Positions 16,617-25,317 of a DNA stretch of 64,000 nucleotides are shown here, in pieces. Positions within the stretch are counted from its first letter, which is position 1, and each line of letters opens with the position of its first letter. The notes beneath the pieces are model-generated. The model was not told the DNA's origin. It made no database searches and saw only the letters and a list, made by a program, of their open reading frames with translations. The DNA lies in contig AP018536.1 in assembly GCA_003584705.1 (NCBI GenBank), positions 434,001-498,000 on the forward strand, given 5' to 3'. The position numbers and the translations under genes are program-made. The DNA comes from Lachnospiraceae bacterium GAM79 (GTDB taxonomy: Bacteria > Bacillota > Clostridia > Lachnospirales > Lachnospiraceae).

Positions 16617-18626
16617 ATGGAAAACAAGGGAAAATATTATCTTACGACTGCCATTGCCTATACATCTGCGAAGCCCCATATCGGCAACAACTACGAGATC
16701 GTACTGGCTGACAGCATCGCACGTTTCAAGAGAAAGGAGGGCTATGATGTCTTCTTCCAGACCGGTACTGACGAGCATGGACAGAAGATCGAACTGAAGG
16801 CTGAGGCAGCCGGCATCACTCCCAAGGAACATGTAGATAAGATCGCCGGTGTCATCCGCGGTCTGTGTGATCTGCTGAACATTTCCTATGATAAGTTCAT
16901 CCGTACCACGGATGAGGATCATGAGAAGCAGGTACAGAAGATCTTCAAGCGTCTCTGTGATCAGGGGGACATCTATAAGGGAGCTTACGAGGGAATGTAC
17001 TGTACTCCCTGTGAATCCTTCTGGACCGAGTCCCAGCTGGTGGACGGCAAGTGCCCGGACTGCGGCGGTGTCGTAAAGCCTGCCAAGGAGGAGGCTTATT
17101 TCTTCCGCATGAGCAAATATGCAGACAAACTGATCAAGCACATTAATGAGCATCCCGAGTTCATTCAGCCCGTTTCCCGTAAGAACGAGATGATGAACAA
17201 CTTCCTGCTCCCCGGACTGCAGGATCTGTGCGTATCCCGTACTTCCTTCACCTGGGGGATTCCGGTGACCTTCGATCCCAAGCATGTCATCTATGTATGG
17301 CTGGATGCGCTGACCAACTACATCACCGGTATCGGCTACGATGCAGACGGCAACAGCACCGAACAGTATAAGAAGCTGTGGCCCGCAGACCTGCACCTGA
17401 TCGGCAAGGATATCATCCGGTTCCATACGATCTACTGGCCTATTTTCCTGATGGCACTGGGCGAGCCTCTGCCGAAGCAGGTATTCGGACATCCCTGGCT
17501 TCTTATGGGCGGTGGCAAGATGAGCAAATCCAAGGGAAATGTGGTCTATGCGGATGATCTGGTAGATTATTTCGGCGTAGATGCAGTACGTTACTATGTA
17601 CTGCATGAGATGCCTTTTGAAAATGACGGTAATCTGACCTGGGAACTGGTAGCAGAGCGTACCAATTCCGATCTGGCCAACACCCTGGGCAACCTGGTGA
17701 ACCGTACCATTTCCATGAGCAACAAGTATTTTGGCGGTGTAGTAGAGAATAGGAATGTACAGCTGACCGAGAACGATGCAGCAGTGGATGCCGATCTGAA
17801 ACAGACTGTGACCGGCACTTATGCAAAAGTAGTAGCCAAAATGGAAGAACTGCGAGTAGCAGATGCCCTGACCGAGATCTTCGGCATCTTCAAACGCTGT
17901 AATAAATACATCGATGAGACCGAACCCTGGGTACTGGCCAAGGACGAAGCCAAGGCAGATCGTCTGGCTACCGTTCTGTACAATCTGGTGGAAGGTATTA
18001 TCATTGGCGCATCCCTGTTAGAGCCTTATATGCCCGAAACCGCAGAGAAGATCGCAAAACAGCTGAATACCTCCCTGCGTGACTTCGATCAGTTAGAGCA
18101 GTTCGGCCTGTATGAGAGCGGCAACAGGGTGACTGACCAGCCTGAGATCCTCTTCGCCCGTCTGGATATGAAGGATGTAGCAAAAAAAGAGGCAGAGCTG
18201 GAAGAAGCCATGATCAAGGCAGCAGCGGAGCATGAAGCGGAAGAGGCAAATGCCGAGGCAGAAAAGGCAGAGCAGGAAGCCATCGATATTGAGCCTAAGA
18301 CAGAGATCGAATATGACGACTTCGCAAAAATGCAGTTCCAGGTAGGTGAGATCATTTCCTGTGAGGCAGTGCCCAAGTCCAAGAAGCTGCTGTGCAGCCA
18401 GGTGAAGATCGGCAGTCAGGTACGTCAGATCGTCTCTGGCATCAAGGCACATTACAGCCCGGAGGAAATGGTGGGCAAGAAGGTTATGGTACTGGTGAAC
18501 CTGAAGCCTGCGAAACTGGCAGGAGTAATGTCCGAGGGCATGATCCTGTGCGCAGAAGACGCGGAAGGCAATCTGGCTTTGGTCACCCCGGAGAAGAATA
18601 TGCCTGCCGGAGCAGAGATCTGTTAA
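16617..18626 (+). CDS. metG: methionyl-tRNA synthetase
   Basis: 669 residues, the usual length for the dimeric form with a C-terminal tRNA-binding domain. Class I signatures: PHIGNNYE (HIGH variant) and KMSKSKGN. A Cys-x2-Cys pair occurs twice near residue 130 (CTPC and CPDC), a zinc knuckle. An anticodon-binding domain follows, then an Ala/Glu-rich linker (about 515-560) and an EMAP/OB-fold domain (about 565-669). It charges tRNA-Met for initiation and elongation. AAGGAG precedes the ATG by 11 nt. Transcription is under T-box control. Confidence 0.97.
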   Translation: MENKGKYYLTTAIAYTSAKPHIGNNYEIVLADSIARFKRKEGYDVFFQTGTDEHGQKIELKAEAAGITPKEHVDKIAGVIRGLCDLLNISYDKFIRTTDEDHEKQVQKIFKRLCDQGDIYKGAYEGMYCTPCESFWTESQLVDGKCPDCGGVVKPAKEEAYFFRMSKYADKLIKHINEHPEFIQPVSRKNEMMNNFLLPGLQDLCVSRTSFTWGIPVTFDPKHVIYVWLDALTNYITGIGYDADGNSTEQYKKLWPADLHLIGKDIIRFHTIYWPIFLMALGEPLPKQVFGHPWLLMGGGKMSKSKGNVVYADDLVDYFGVDAVRYYVLHEMPFENDGNLTWELVAERTNSDLANTLGNLVNRTISMSNKYFGGVVENRNVQLTENDAAVDADLKQTVTGTYAKVVAKMEELRVADALTEIFGIFKRCNKYIDETEPWVLAKDEAKADRLATVLYNLVEGIIIGASLLEPYMPETAEKIAKQLNTSLRDFDQLEQFGLYESGNRVTDQPEILFARLDMKDVAKKEAELEEAMIKAAAEHEAEEANAEAEKAEQEAIDIEPKTEIEYDDFAKMQFQVGEIISCEAVPKSKKLLCSQVKIGSQVRQIVSGIKAHYSPEEMVGKKVMVLVNLKPAKLAGVMSEGMILCAEDAEGNLALVTPEKNMPAGAEIC

Positions 18627-18762
18627 ATAGTATATGACAACGCAACTTTACGAATGAGGCGGGATGAACTGTTACTATTTTACAAAAAAAGCAATATAGG
18701 GCTTAAAATTTTATAAGAAATGATATATAATGAATAGGATGCCAAAGCAGATGGCTGTAAAA

Positions 18763-18790
18763 TTGACATTTGTTTTGTGCGTCCTATGAT
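18763..18790 (+). promoter_or_regulatory. promoter of the alpha/beta hydrolase gene
   Basis: A consensus TTGACA (18763-18768) and TATGAT (18785-18790) with 16-bp spacing lie 23 bp before the ATG at 18814. The remaining stretch from 18627 shows nothing else I can name. Confidence 0.65.
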
Positions 18791-18813
18791 TTTTCCGTAA
18801 CCAAGGAGGTTCT

Positions 18814-19755
18814 ATGATTAAGGAAGAATTTTACTTTGATTCCCGGGACGGCGAAAGCCGTATCCATGCAGTGAGATATACTCCCGATGACGGCAATGTA
18901 AAAGGCATTGTGCAGGTAGTGCACGGAATGGCAGAGTATGTGGAGCGTTATGAGAACCTGGCTGAATTTCTGACTGCCAGAGGAATCCTTGTTACCGGAG
19001 AAGACCATCTCGGACATGGAAAATCTGTGGCGGAAGGCGGCACTTACGGTTACTTCTGCGAACAGGATCCGGCAACGGTAGTGGTAAGGGATGTACATCG
19101 GCTGAAGAAGATCACAGAGGAAAGCTATCCGGAGGTGCCCTATGTTATTTTGGGACACAGTATGGGTTCCTTTATTACGAGGAATTATCTGTGTCGTTAC
19201 GGTAAGGGAGTCGACGGGGCGGTAATTGTCGGAACGGGAATGCAGTCCGGGGGATTGATCCTTTGTTCCAAAGCCATGGCAGGCATACAGAAGCTGTTCT
19301 GTGGTTCAAAGCATATCAGCCGTTTTATTGACAAGGCTGCTTTCGGCGGCTATAACAAGCGGATCGATGCTCCGAGGACATCCAGTGACTGGCTGAGCCG
19401 GAATCCGGAGAATGTGGACCGCTATATAGCGGATGGGCTGTGTGGATTTACCTTCACTGTGAACGGGTTCCAGACGCTGTTTGAACTGATCCGCAGACTG
19501 CAGAAGCAGGAGAATCTGGAGAAGGTACCGCAGAACCTGCCAATCCTTATGGTATCCGGTGCCGAGGACCCGGTGGGAGATTACGGTAAGGGTGTCCGGA
19601 AGGCATGTGATTCTCTGAAGAAGGCTGGTGTGAAAAATATTACCGTCAAACTGTACGAGAATGACAGACATGAGCTTTTGAATGAGGAAGACGGTGAACA
19701 GGCCATGGAGGACATCTATCAATGGATCCGCAGGGAGATTCCGGGACTGGATTAA
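18814..19755 (+). CDS. alpha/beta hydrolase, monoacylglycerol lipase-like
   Basis: 313 residues of the serine aminopeptidase S33 / Hydrolase_4 group. The N-terminal HGMAEY oxyanion-hole region, the nucleophile elbow GHSMGS (about residue 115), an Asp in SGAEDPVGD and a His in NDRHELLNE complete a catalytic triad. No signal peptide. Relatives hydrolyse lysophospholipids or monoacylglycerols; substrate here unknown. AAGGAGG is present just upstream. It starts a same-strand run with an acetyltransferase, a YesL protein and a GGDEF protein, spaced by 22-43 bp. Confidence 0.9.
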   Translation: MIKEEFYFDSRDGESRIHAVRYTPDDGNVKGIVQVVHGMAEYVERYENLAEFLTARGILVTGEDHLGHGKSVAEGGTYGYFCEQDPATVVVRDVHRLKKITEESYPEVPYVILGHSMGSFITRNYLCRYGKGVDGAVIVGTGMQSGGLILCSKAMAGIQKLFCGSKHISRFIDKAAFGGYNKRIDAPRTSSDWLSRNPENVDRYIADGLCGFTFTVNGFQTLFELIRRLQKQENLEKVPQNLPILMVSGAEDPVGDYGKGVRKACDSLKKAGVKNITVKLYENDRHELLNEEDGEQAMEDIYQWIRREIPGLD

Positions 19756-19791
19756 GACCGGAAAGCTTTCGGATCAGAGAGGCGGTGCATC

Positions 19792-20274
19792 ATGTCGGAT
19801 ACGGCAGTGGGCACTTACGAGATCAGATGGGCGGAAGACAAAGACTGGATTCCTGCCATGCATATGATCTGGAAGACATTTTTAAAATTTGAGGCGGTGG
19901 ATTATACAGAGGAGGGAATCCGTAACTTTTATGATTTTATTACGGATGAACACCTCTATAAGTCGTTCCTGCAGGGAAGATACCAGATGATGGTGGCGCT
20001 GGACGGTGAGAGAGTCATCGGAGCGGCTTCCGTGCGGAATTATAATCATTTATCACTTCTTTTTGTCGATGAGGAGTATCATCATCGGGGAATCGGACGG
20101 GATCTGATGAGAAGAATGTGTGAATATCTGAAAAAAGAGGAAGGGGAACGGTATATGTCGCTGAAAGCAGCTCCGTATGCCGTAGAGTTCTATAGAAAAC
20201 TGGGGTTTCATGCGGTACATGAAGAGGAGGCATTTTCCGGAATACGTGTGACCCCCATGGAAAAATTTTTATAA
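19792..20274 (+). CDS. GNAT family N-acetyltransferase
   Basis: 160 residues. The acetyl-CoA-binding motif A is seen as LFVDEEYHHRGIGRDLMRR, followed by a C-terminal FYRKLGFHAV strand, both typical of GNAT enzymes. It transfers acetyl from acetyl-CoA to an amine of unknown identity. It is 36 bp downstream of the hydrolase and 22 bp upstream of the YesL gene. Confidence 0.9.
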   Translation: MSDTAVGTYEIRWAEDKDWIPAMHMIWKTFLKFEAVDYTEEGIRNFYDFITDEHLYKSFLQGRYQMMVALDGERVIGAASVRNYNHLSLLFVDEEYHHRGIGRDLMRRMCEYLKKEEGERYMSLKAAPYAVEFYRKLGFHAVHEEEAFSGIRVTPMEKFL

Positions 20275-20296
20275 AACAGAAAAGGATAAGATGTAA

Positions 20297-21007
20297 ATGA
20301 AAATTTTTGACCTGGACAGCCCTTTAATGAATGTACTGAATAAGATGGCAGACCTGATGTGGCTCAATATTCTGACACTGATCTGCTGTATTCCCATTAT
20401 CACCGCAGGTGCGGCACTGACCTCCATGCATTATGTGGCATTAAAGATCGTAAGAAATGAGGAGAGCTACATTACCAGAAGCTTTTTTAAATCCTTTAAG
20501 ACCAATTTCCGTCAGGCAACCCTGATCTGGTTGCTGCTTATGCTGGTAGCGGCGATCCTTGGCGGTGATTACTACATTATTACCAAATCCGGAATGCAGT
20601 TCAGCCAGGTGTTGGTGGTACTGATCATGGCAGCAGGAGTGCTGGTGATCTGCACTTCTTTATATGTATTTCCGGTACTTGCCAAATTTGACAATACAAT
20701 CATGGGAACCATTCGAAATGCATTTATCATGAGTATTTTACAGCTGCCCAAGACAGTTGTGATGTTCGTAATGGCATTTTTCCCGTTGATTATTTATCTG
20801 GTATCTTTAAGACTGATACCCATTATTTTCCTGTTTGGTTTTTCGCTGCCGGCTTATGCCTCTGCCATGCTGTACAATAAATTCTTCCAGAAGCTGGAAG
20901 ATCAGCTGTTGTCAGAACAGGAGCCTGCACCGGAAATCTCGCCGGAAGAGGATGAGAGAGTATTCCATGATGAACTGGATGAAAGCCTGAAAACAGACGT
21001 GAAGTAA
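20297..21007 (+). CDS. YesL family membrane protein (DUF624)
   Basis: 236 residues with about five membrane segments. The N-terminal part, with NKMADLMWLNILTLICC and the following GAALTSMHYVALKI, is characteristic of the DUF624/YesL family, which usually sits near carbohydrate transporters and has no proven function. The C-terminal 35 residues are acidic and presumably cytoplasmic. Here it lies between an acetyltransferase and a cache-GGDEF protein, 43 bp from the latter, so a signalling link is possible but only suggested by position. Confidence 0.85.
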   Translation: MKIFDLDSPLMNVLNKMADLMWLNILTLICCIPIITAGAALTSMHYVALKIVRNEESYITRSFFKSFKTNFRQATLIWLLLMLVAAILGGDYYIITKSGMQFSQVLVVLIMAAGVLVICTSLYVFPVLAKFDNTIMGTIRNAFIMSILQLPKTVVMFVMAFFPLIIYLVSLRLIPIIFLFGFSLPAYASAMLYNKFFQKLEDQLLSEQEPAPEISPEEDERVFHDELDESLKTDVK

Positions 21008-21050
21008 CAAAAATGTCCTGCGGGGGCATCAGACGAGAGGTGTTCGGAGT

Positions 21051-22544
21051 ATGCAAAAGAGAAAATTTTGGGAAATTGTTTTCCAGTGGGTCTTTCCCTG
21101 CGCATTGCTGGTTGTTGCACTGGTTCTGAGTATTTACGAATTTAATAATAAAATGAATTCAGCCATACAGACGGTGGTGGATGATCAGGCAGAGCAGATC
21201 GGCTTTTACTATTCCGCGGGAGTAGATGACAAGCTGGGGGCACTGGGAGATATCACGAGTGCCATGGCAAACATTATGGCGAGCCGGCCGGACAGAAGTG
21301 ATGCTTTTGTATATGAGAAGCTGGACACCATTGTAAAAGCCAGCAACGCCTATATGTCTGCTTATTGTGCTACGAACGGAAAAGGAATGCTGAGTGACCG
21401 CCGGGAGTTCGATATGTCGGAGTTAAACTATTACGGCAGCATCAGCGGAACCTCCGCCCATTATATTTATGCCGGCACGGATGGGATCAACGGACAGACT
21501 GCCTTTATCTATGTGTGTCCGATTGCGATATCCGGAAATGTCACCGGATATCTGCTCAGTTATATGAACCCGGATGACATGAAGGAATTCTTCGACAATT
21601 CTGTATATGGTGACAAGGCGTTTTTCTCTCTGGTCAACCGGAACGGAACCATTATGGCATGCTACGGTGCCACTGACGGAACGGCTATTTTGCAGAATGA
21701 TTTCTGGAATTCCCTGAAAGATATTTCGGAAAGCCTGGGAAGCTGGACCCTGTTTGAAAGACAGCAGCAGAAGGGCAGCAATGGGATACTGCATGTTAAT
21801 GAGAACGGCGTAGGTAAGATTCTCTGTCATTTCCCCATTGCGGATACAGACTGGAATCTGGTGGTAGGCATTGATGAATCCTATCTGTCCAGTATTCAAC
21901 AGTCCTTCCGCGGCCCGATTGCGAATCTGATCGTCAAGATCAGTATTTCCATTGCAGTAGCGCTTATTATTATCACCGCAATCAATATTCTGGTACGCAT
22001 CAAAGCCTCTGAACACAGTAAGGTGTTGGAGGATAAAGCAGATACCGACCTATTGACGGATCTGAACAATAAGATGGCCACAGAGCGTAAGATCCGGGAA
22101 TACATGGAAAAGTACCCGGACAAGCAGGGCGTATTGTTCGTACTGGATGTTGATAACTTTAAGAAGATCAATGATACTATGGGACATGCCTTCGGAGATG
22201 AAGTGCTCCGCAGCCTGGCAGTACGTCTGCAATCCATGTTCCGGGCTACGGATATCGTGGGTCGTACCGGTGGCGATGAGTTCATGGTGTTTCTGAAGGA
22301 TATCCGCGAGATCAGTATGATCGAACGGGAAGGCAGGAAGATCGAACAGTTCTTCCATCAGTTTGAAGTGGGAGAATATGTAAAATATTCCGTAACGGCC
22401 AGCGTGGGAGCAGCGGTCTTCCCCGGGGACGGCAAGTCTTTCGAGGAACTGTACAAAGCCGCAGATAATGCGCTGTATGTGTCAAAAAGACATGGCAAAA
22501 ACCAGCTTAGCTTCTATAAAAAGCCGGAAAATGAGACAAAGTAG
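21051..22544 (+). CDS. cache-sensing diguanylate cyclase
   Basis: 497 residues: an N-terminal membrane segment (about 12-32), an extracytoplasmic dCache-type sensor (about 40-285), a second membrane segment (about 290-312) and a C-terminal GGDEF domain. The active site reads GGDEF intact, and RATD five residues before it fits an inhibitory I-site (RxxD). It should make cyclic di-GMP from two GTP, with product feedback inhibition. It is the likely antagonist of the EAL protein encoded at 13748-15982, which has a similar sensor layout. Confidence 0.94.
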   Translation: MQKRKFWEIVFQWVFPCALLVVALVLSIYEFNNKMNSAIQTVVDDQAEQIGFYYSAGVDDKLGALGDITSAMANIMASRPDRSDAFVYEKLDTIVKASNAYMSAYCATNGKGMLSDRREFDMSELNYYGSISGTSAHYIYAGTDGINGQTAFIYVCPIAISGNVTGYLLSYMNPDDMKEFFDNSVYGDKAFFSLVNRNGTIMACYGATDGTAILQNDFWNSLKDISESLGSWTLFERQQQKGSNGILHVNENGVGKILCHFPIADTDWNLVVGIDESYLSSIQQSFRGPIANLIVKISISIAVALIIITAINILVRIKASEHSKVLEDKADTDLLTDLNNKMATERKIREYMEKYPDKQGVLFVLDVDNFKKINDTMGHAFGDEVLRSLAVRLQSMFRATDIVGRTGGDEFMVFLKDIREISMIEREGRKIEQFFHQFEVGEYVKYSVTASVGAAVFPGDGKSFEELYKAADNALYVSKRHGKNQLSFYKKPENETK

Positions 22545-22672
22545 GGCGATTCTTGTGGAATATGTCCAAGAAATGCGGGCGGATTTGTTCAATCTGACAA
22601 GCATTTCGAAAAAAAACAAACTTTATAAGCAATTCTTACAATATGATTCAAAATCTTTGTGAAATAGTGGTA

Positions 22673-22731
22673 TGGCACATTTTCGTGATTTTCGTTATAC
22701 TGAATTCAGATTCAAACGAGACATATCGTTT
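22673..22731 (+). promoter_or_regulatory. putative promoter and inverted repeat before the ATPase gene
   Basis: In the 235-bp gap 22545-22779, TATACT at 22696-22701 could be a -10 box, with only a poor -35 (TGGCAC) 17 bp upstream. An inverted repeat AAACGA-gacata-TCGTTT (22714-22731) lies just downstream of it, near the expected transcript start, and could be an operator or a 5' mRNA hairpin. Nothing else was recognised in the gap. Confidence 0.4.
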
Positions 22732-22779
22732 CACAATGAGAGAAAATAACATTGGTAAATATGAAAGGAGTATTTTCAA

Positions 22780-23892
22780 ATGGCAAGTTTATCTTTAAAG
22801 AATGTCTGCAAAGTATATCCTAACGGTTTCGAAGCTGTTAAGGATTTCAACCTTGAAATCGCAGATCAGGAGTTCATCATTTTCGTAGGTCCTTCCGGAT
22901 GTGGTAAGTCCACCACCCTTCGTATGATCGCAGGTCTGGAAGATATCTCTTCCGGTGAACTGAAGATCGGTGACAGAGTAGTTAACGATGTAGAGCCTAA
23001 GGATAGAGATATCGCAATGGTATTCCAGAACTACGCTCTGTATCCTCATATGTCCGTATACGACAACATGGCATTTGGTCTGAAGCTGAGAAAAGTTCCC
23101 AAGGATCAGATCGATAAGATGGTTAAGGAAGCAGCTAAGATCCTGGATTTGACTCCGCTGCTTGATCGTAAGCCCAAGGCTCTGTCCGGTGGTCAGAGAC
23201 AGCGTGTCGCTATGGGACGTGCAATCGTTCGTAACCCTAAGGTATTCCTGATGGATGAGCCTCTGTCCAACCTGGATGCTAAGCTGCGTGTACAGATGCG
23301 TATCGAGATCGCTAAGCTGCATCAGAGACTGGGCACCACCATCATCTACGTTACACATGACCAGACTGAGGCTATGACCCTTGGTACCAGAATCGTTGTT
23401 ATGAAGGACGGCGTTATCCAGCAGGTAGATACTCCTCAGAACCTGTATGAGAAGCCTTGCAACCTGTTCGTAGCAGGATTCATGGGATCTCCGCAGATGA
23501 ACTTCCTGGATGCTACTGTTAAGGTAGAAGGCGACATCGCTAACCTGGTAATCGCAGGCCACAGCATTCCCCTTCCTCCCGCTAAGTCCAAGAAGCTGAT
23601 CGATGGCGGTTACGATGGAAAGGTTGTTACCTTCGGTATCCGTCCTGAGGATGTATATGATTCCGAGATGTACATCGAGACCTCTCCTCAGAGCGTATTT
23701 ACCTCTACCATCAAGGTTTATGAGTTACTTGGTGCAGAAGTATATCTGTACTTCGATCTTGACGAGTTCCCTATGACCGCAAGAGTAGATTCTCGTACCA
23801 CTGCAAGACCTGGCGATACCGTTAAGTTCGCTCTGGATGTTGAGAAGATCCACGTATTCGACAAAGAGACCGAGCAGGTTATTACCAACTAG
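22780..23892 (+). CDS. MsmK/UgpC-type sugar ABC importer ATPase
   Basis: 370 residues. Nucleotide-binding domain: Walker A GPSGCGKST, Q-loop VFQNYALYPHMSV, signature LSGGQRQR, Walker B VFLMDEPLSNLD and switch His in VTHD, followed by the C-terminal OB-type regulatory domain of MalK/MsmK proteins. It stands alone, with its own AAAGGAG site and its own terminator and no permease next to it. In Firmicutes such single ATPases energise several carbohydrate importers; the malE-malF-malG operon at 46-49 kb lacks one and is a natural partner (inference). Codon use is strongly biased, suggesting high expression. Confidence 0.95.
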   Translation: MASLSLKNVCKVYPNGFEAVKDFNLEIADQEFIIFVGPSGCGKSTTLRMIAGLEDISSGELKIGDRVVNDVEPKDRDIAMVFQNYALYPHMSVYDNMAFGLKLRKVPKDQIDKMVKEAAKILDLTPLLDRKPKALSGGQRQRVAMGRAIVRNPKVFLMDEPLSNLDAKLRVQMRIEIAKLHQRLGTTIIYVTHDQTEAMTLGTRIVVMKDGVIQQVDTPQNLYEKPCNLFVAGFMGSPQMNFLDATVKVEGDIANLVIAGHSIPLPPAKSKKLIDGGYDGKVVTFGIRPEDVYDSEMYIETSPQSVFTSTIKVYELLGAEVYLYFDLDEFPMTARVDSRTTARPGDTVKFALDVEKIHVFDKETEQVITN

Positions 23893-23920
23893 TCTTAAGT
23901 TTCATAAGAGATTTCAAGGT

Positions 23921-23950
23921 CCTGTCTGTGAATGCAGACAGGGCTTTTTT
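23921..23950 (+). terminator. terminator of the ATPase gene
   Basis: The stem CCTGTCTG / CAGACAGG with a short loop is followed by GCTTTTTT. Confidence 0.88.
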
Positions 23951-23995
23951 ATGCATTTTGCTTGCACGGGGTGAGTAAATCAGATATACTAAGTA

Positions 23996-24150
23996 TATAT
24001 AGTTCTGGCATAGATGAAAAGCGAGGCTGCTTGCAGGTGGAGCTTTTCGCCTATGAACAGAACGAATGGATATGAGCAAGGAGGACGATAGTCCGGAATG
24101 CGAAGAGACGTTGCGAATTCGAGAACGCGAAGAGCGAAGAATTCGATATA
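23996..24150 (+). repeat. CUUG-capped structured element in the regulator leader
   Basis: Hairpin A spans 24002-24063: GTTCTG/CAGAAC, CATAG/CTATG and GAAAAGC/GCTTTTC arms in order, then a CTG-CTTG-CAG cap (CTTG at 24030-24033). Hairpin B is GGAC-GATA-GTCC at 24083-24094. Hairpin C has arms CGAATTC (24114-24120) and GAATTCG (24139-24145). A weak closing pair TATAT/ATATA may join the ends. It occupies most of the non-coding gap 23951-24178 upstream of the PucR-type regulator and resembles the modules at 16.4, 35.3 and 45.5 kb in architecture, not in sequence. Confidence 0.55.
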
Positions 24151-24178
24151 GATTATGCTACAGAAAGGCGTGGACAAT

Positions 24179-25267
24179 ATGATTACAGGCCAGATTATAC
24201 AGACAAGCATTGATGAATTAAAAGCAATCACTAAGGTAGACCTCGGAGTCTATGATCTGAACGGATCCGAAGTGGCATCTACCATGGAAAAGGATGACAT
24301 AACCACAGATCTGATCACAGGCTTTGCGGCTTCTCCGGCGGATAGCCAGGTGATCGGAGTACATCACCTTCTGAAGATCCGTGACGAAGAGGATCTTTTA
24401 TATGTACTGGTGGCACGGGGAATGACGGATGACGTATATATGGTGGGTAAGATTGCTGTCAGTCAGATCCAGAATCTTGTCATTGCCTACAAGGAACGGT
24501 TTGACCGGAATAATTTCTTTCAGAACCTGTTGTTGGATAATCTGTTGCTGGTAGATATTTACAATCGGGCGAAGAAACTTCATGTGGAAGTCAGCTGTCC
24601 CAGAGCCGTATATCTCATTGAGACCAAGGATGAGAAAGATGGCATTGTATCTGAAGTGCTTAAGGGCATGTTTTCCCCGCAGGCGGGAGATTATGTAACA
24701 GCGGTGGATGAGTCCAGCCTGATCCTGATCAAATCTGTTGAGAGCACCACCACACCTGAGACACTGCATGAACTAGCCGAGACTATTGTAGCCATGATGA
24801 ATGCGGAGGCTCTTCTGGATGTGAAGGTGGCATATGGCACCGTGGTACAGGAATTGAAGGACGTATCCAAGTCCTACAAGGAAGCCAAGATGGCACTGGA
24901 TGTAGGCAAGATCTTCTACGCAGAGAAAAAGGTGATCGCCTACAGCACGTTGGGAATCGGACGTCTGATCTATCAGCTGCCGGTGAATCTGTGCAAGATC
25001 TTTATTGAGGAGATCTTCGGTGACAATATACCTATGGATCTGGATGAAGAGACCCTGAACACCCTGAACAAGTTCTTCGAAAACAATCTGAATGTGTCGG
25101 AGACTTCCAGACAGTTGTTCGTGCATCGTAATACGCTGGTATATCGTATTGAGAAGATTCAGAAGAGCACCGGCCTGGATCTGCGGAGCTTTGATGATGC
25201 ACTGACTTTCAAGATCGCATTGATGGTCGTAAATTATATGAAATATCTGGACAGCCAGGAATATTAA
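24179..25267 (+). CDS. PucR/CdaR-type transcriptional regulator
   Basis: 362 residues. An N-terminal sugar-diacid-recognition-like region (about 1-125) is followed by a GGDEF-like middle domain and a C-terminal helix-turn-helix whose NVSETSRQLFVHRNTLVYR segment is typical of the CdaR/PucR family. Such proteins usually activate genes for sugar acid, purine or amino acid use; no target is evident except possibly its neighbours. The start at MITGQII is preferred, with AAGG and GTGG upstream; the ATG at 24155 has no ribosome binding site. The leader carries a large hairpin element, and a hairpin follows the stop codon. Confidence 0.85.
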   Translation: MITGQIIQTSIDELKAITKVDLGVYDLNGSEVASTMEKDDITTDLITGFAASPADSQVIGVHHLLKIRDEEDLLYVLVARGMTDDVYMVGKIAVSQIQNLVIAYKERFDRNNFFQNLLLDNLLLVDIYNRAKKLHVEVSCPRAVYLIETKDEKDGIVSEVLKGMFSPQAGDYVTAVDESSLILIKSVESTTTPETLHELAETIVAMMNAEALLDVKVAYGTVVQELKDVSKSYKEAKMALDVGKIFYAEKKVIAYSTLGIGRLIYQLPVNLCKIFIEEIFGDNIPMDLDEETLNTLNKFFENNLNVSETSRQLFVHRNTLVYRIEKIQKSTGLDLRSFDDALTFKIALMVVNYMKYLDSQEY

Positions 25268-25273
25268 GGACAA

Positions 25274-25315
25274 CCCCCTGCATAAAGTTAGATAGAAACT
25301 TTATACGGGGGGATT
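25274..25315 (+). terminator. hairpin that also buries the next gene's ribosome binding site
   Basis: CCCCC (25274-25278) and CATAAAGTT pair with AACTTTAT and CGGGGG just before ATTTT. The stem ends the regulator gene like a terminator, but its 3' arm GGGGGG is the only ribosome binding site for the ATG at 25318. It could therefore limit both transcription into and translation of the downstream gene. Confidence 0.65.
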
Positions 25316-25317
25316 TT

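Noticed and set aside
22468..22662. Small frame overlapping the end of the cyclase gene
   Set aside because: It has no ribosome binding site and is out of frame with a clear coding region for most of its length.
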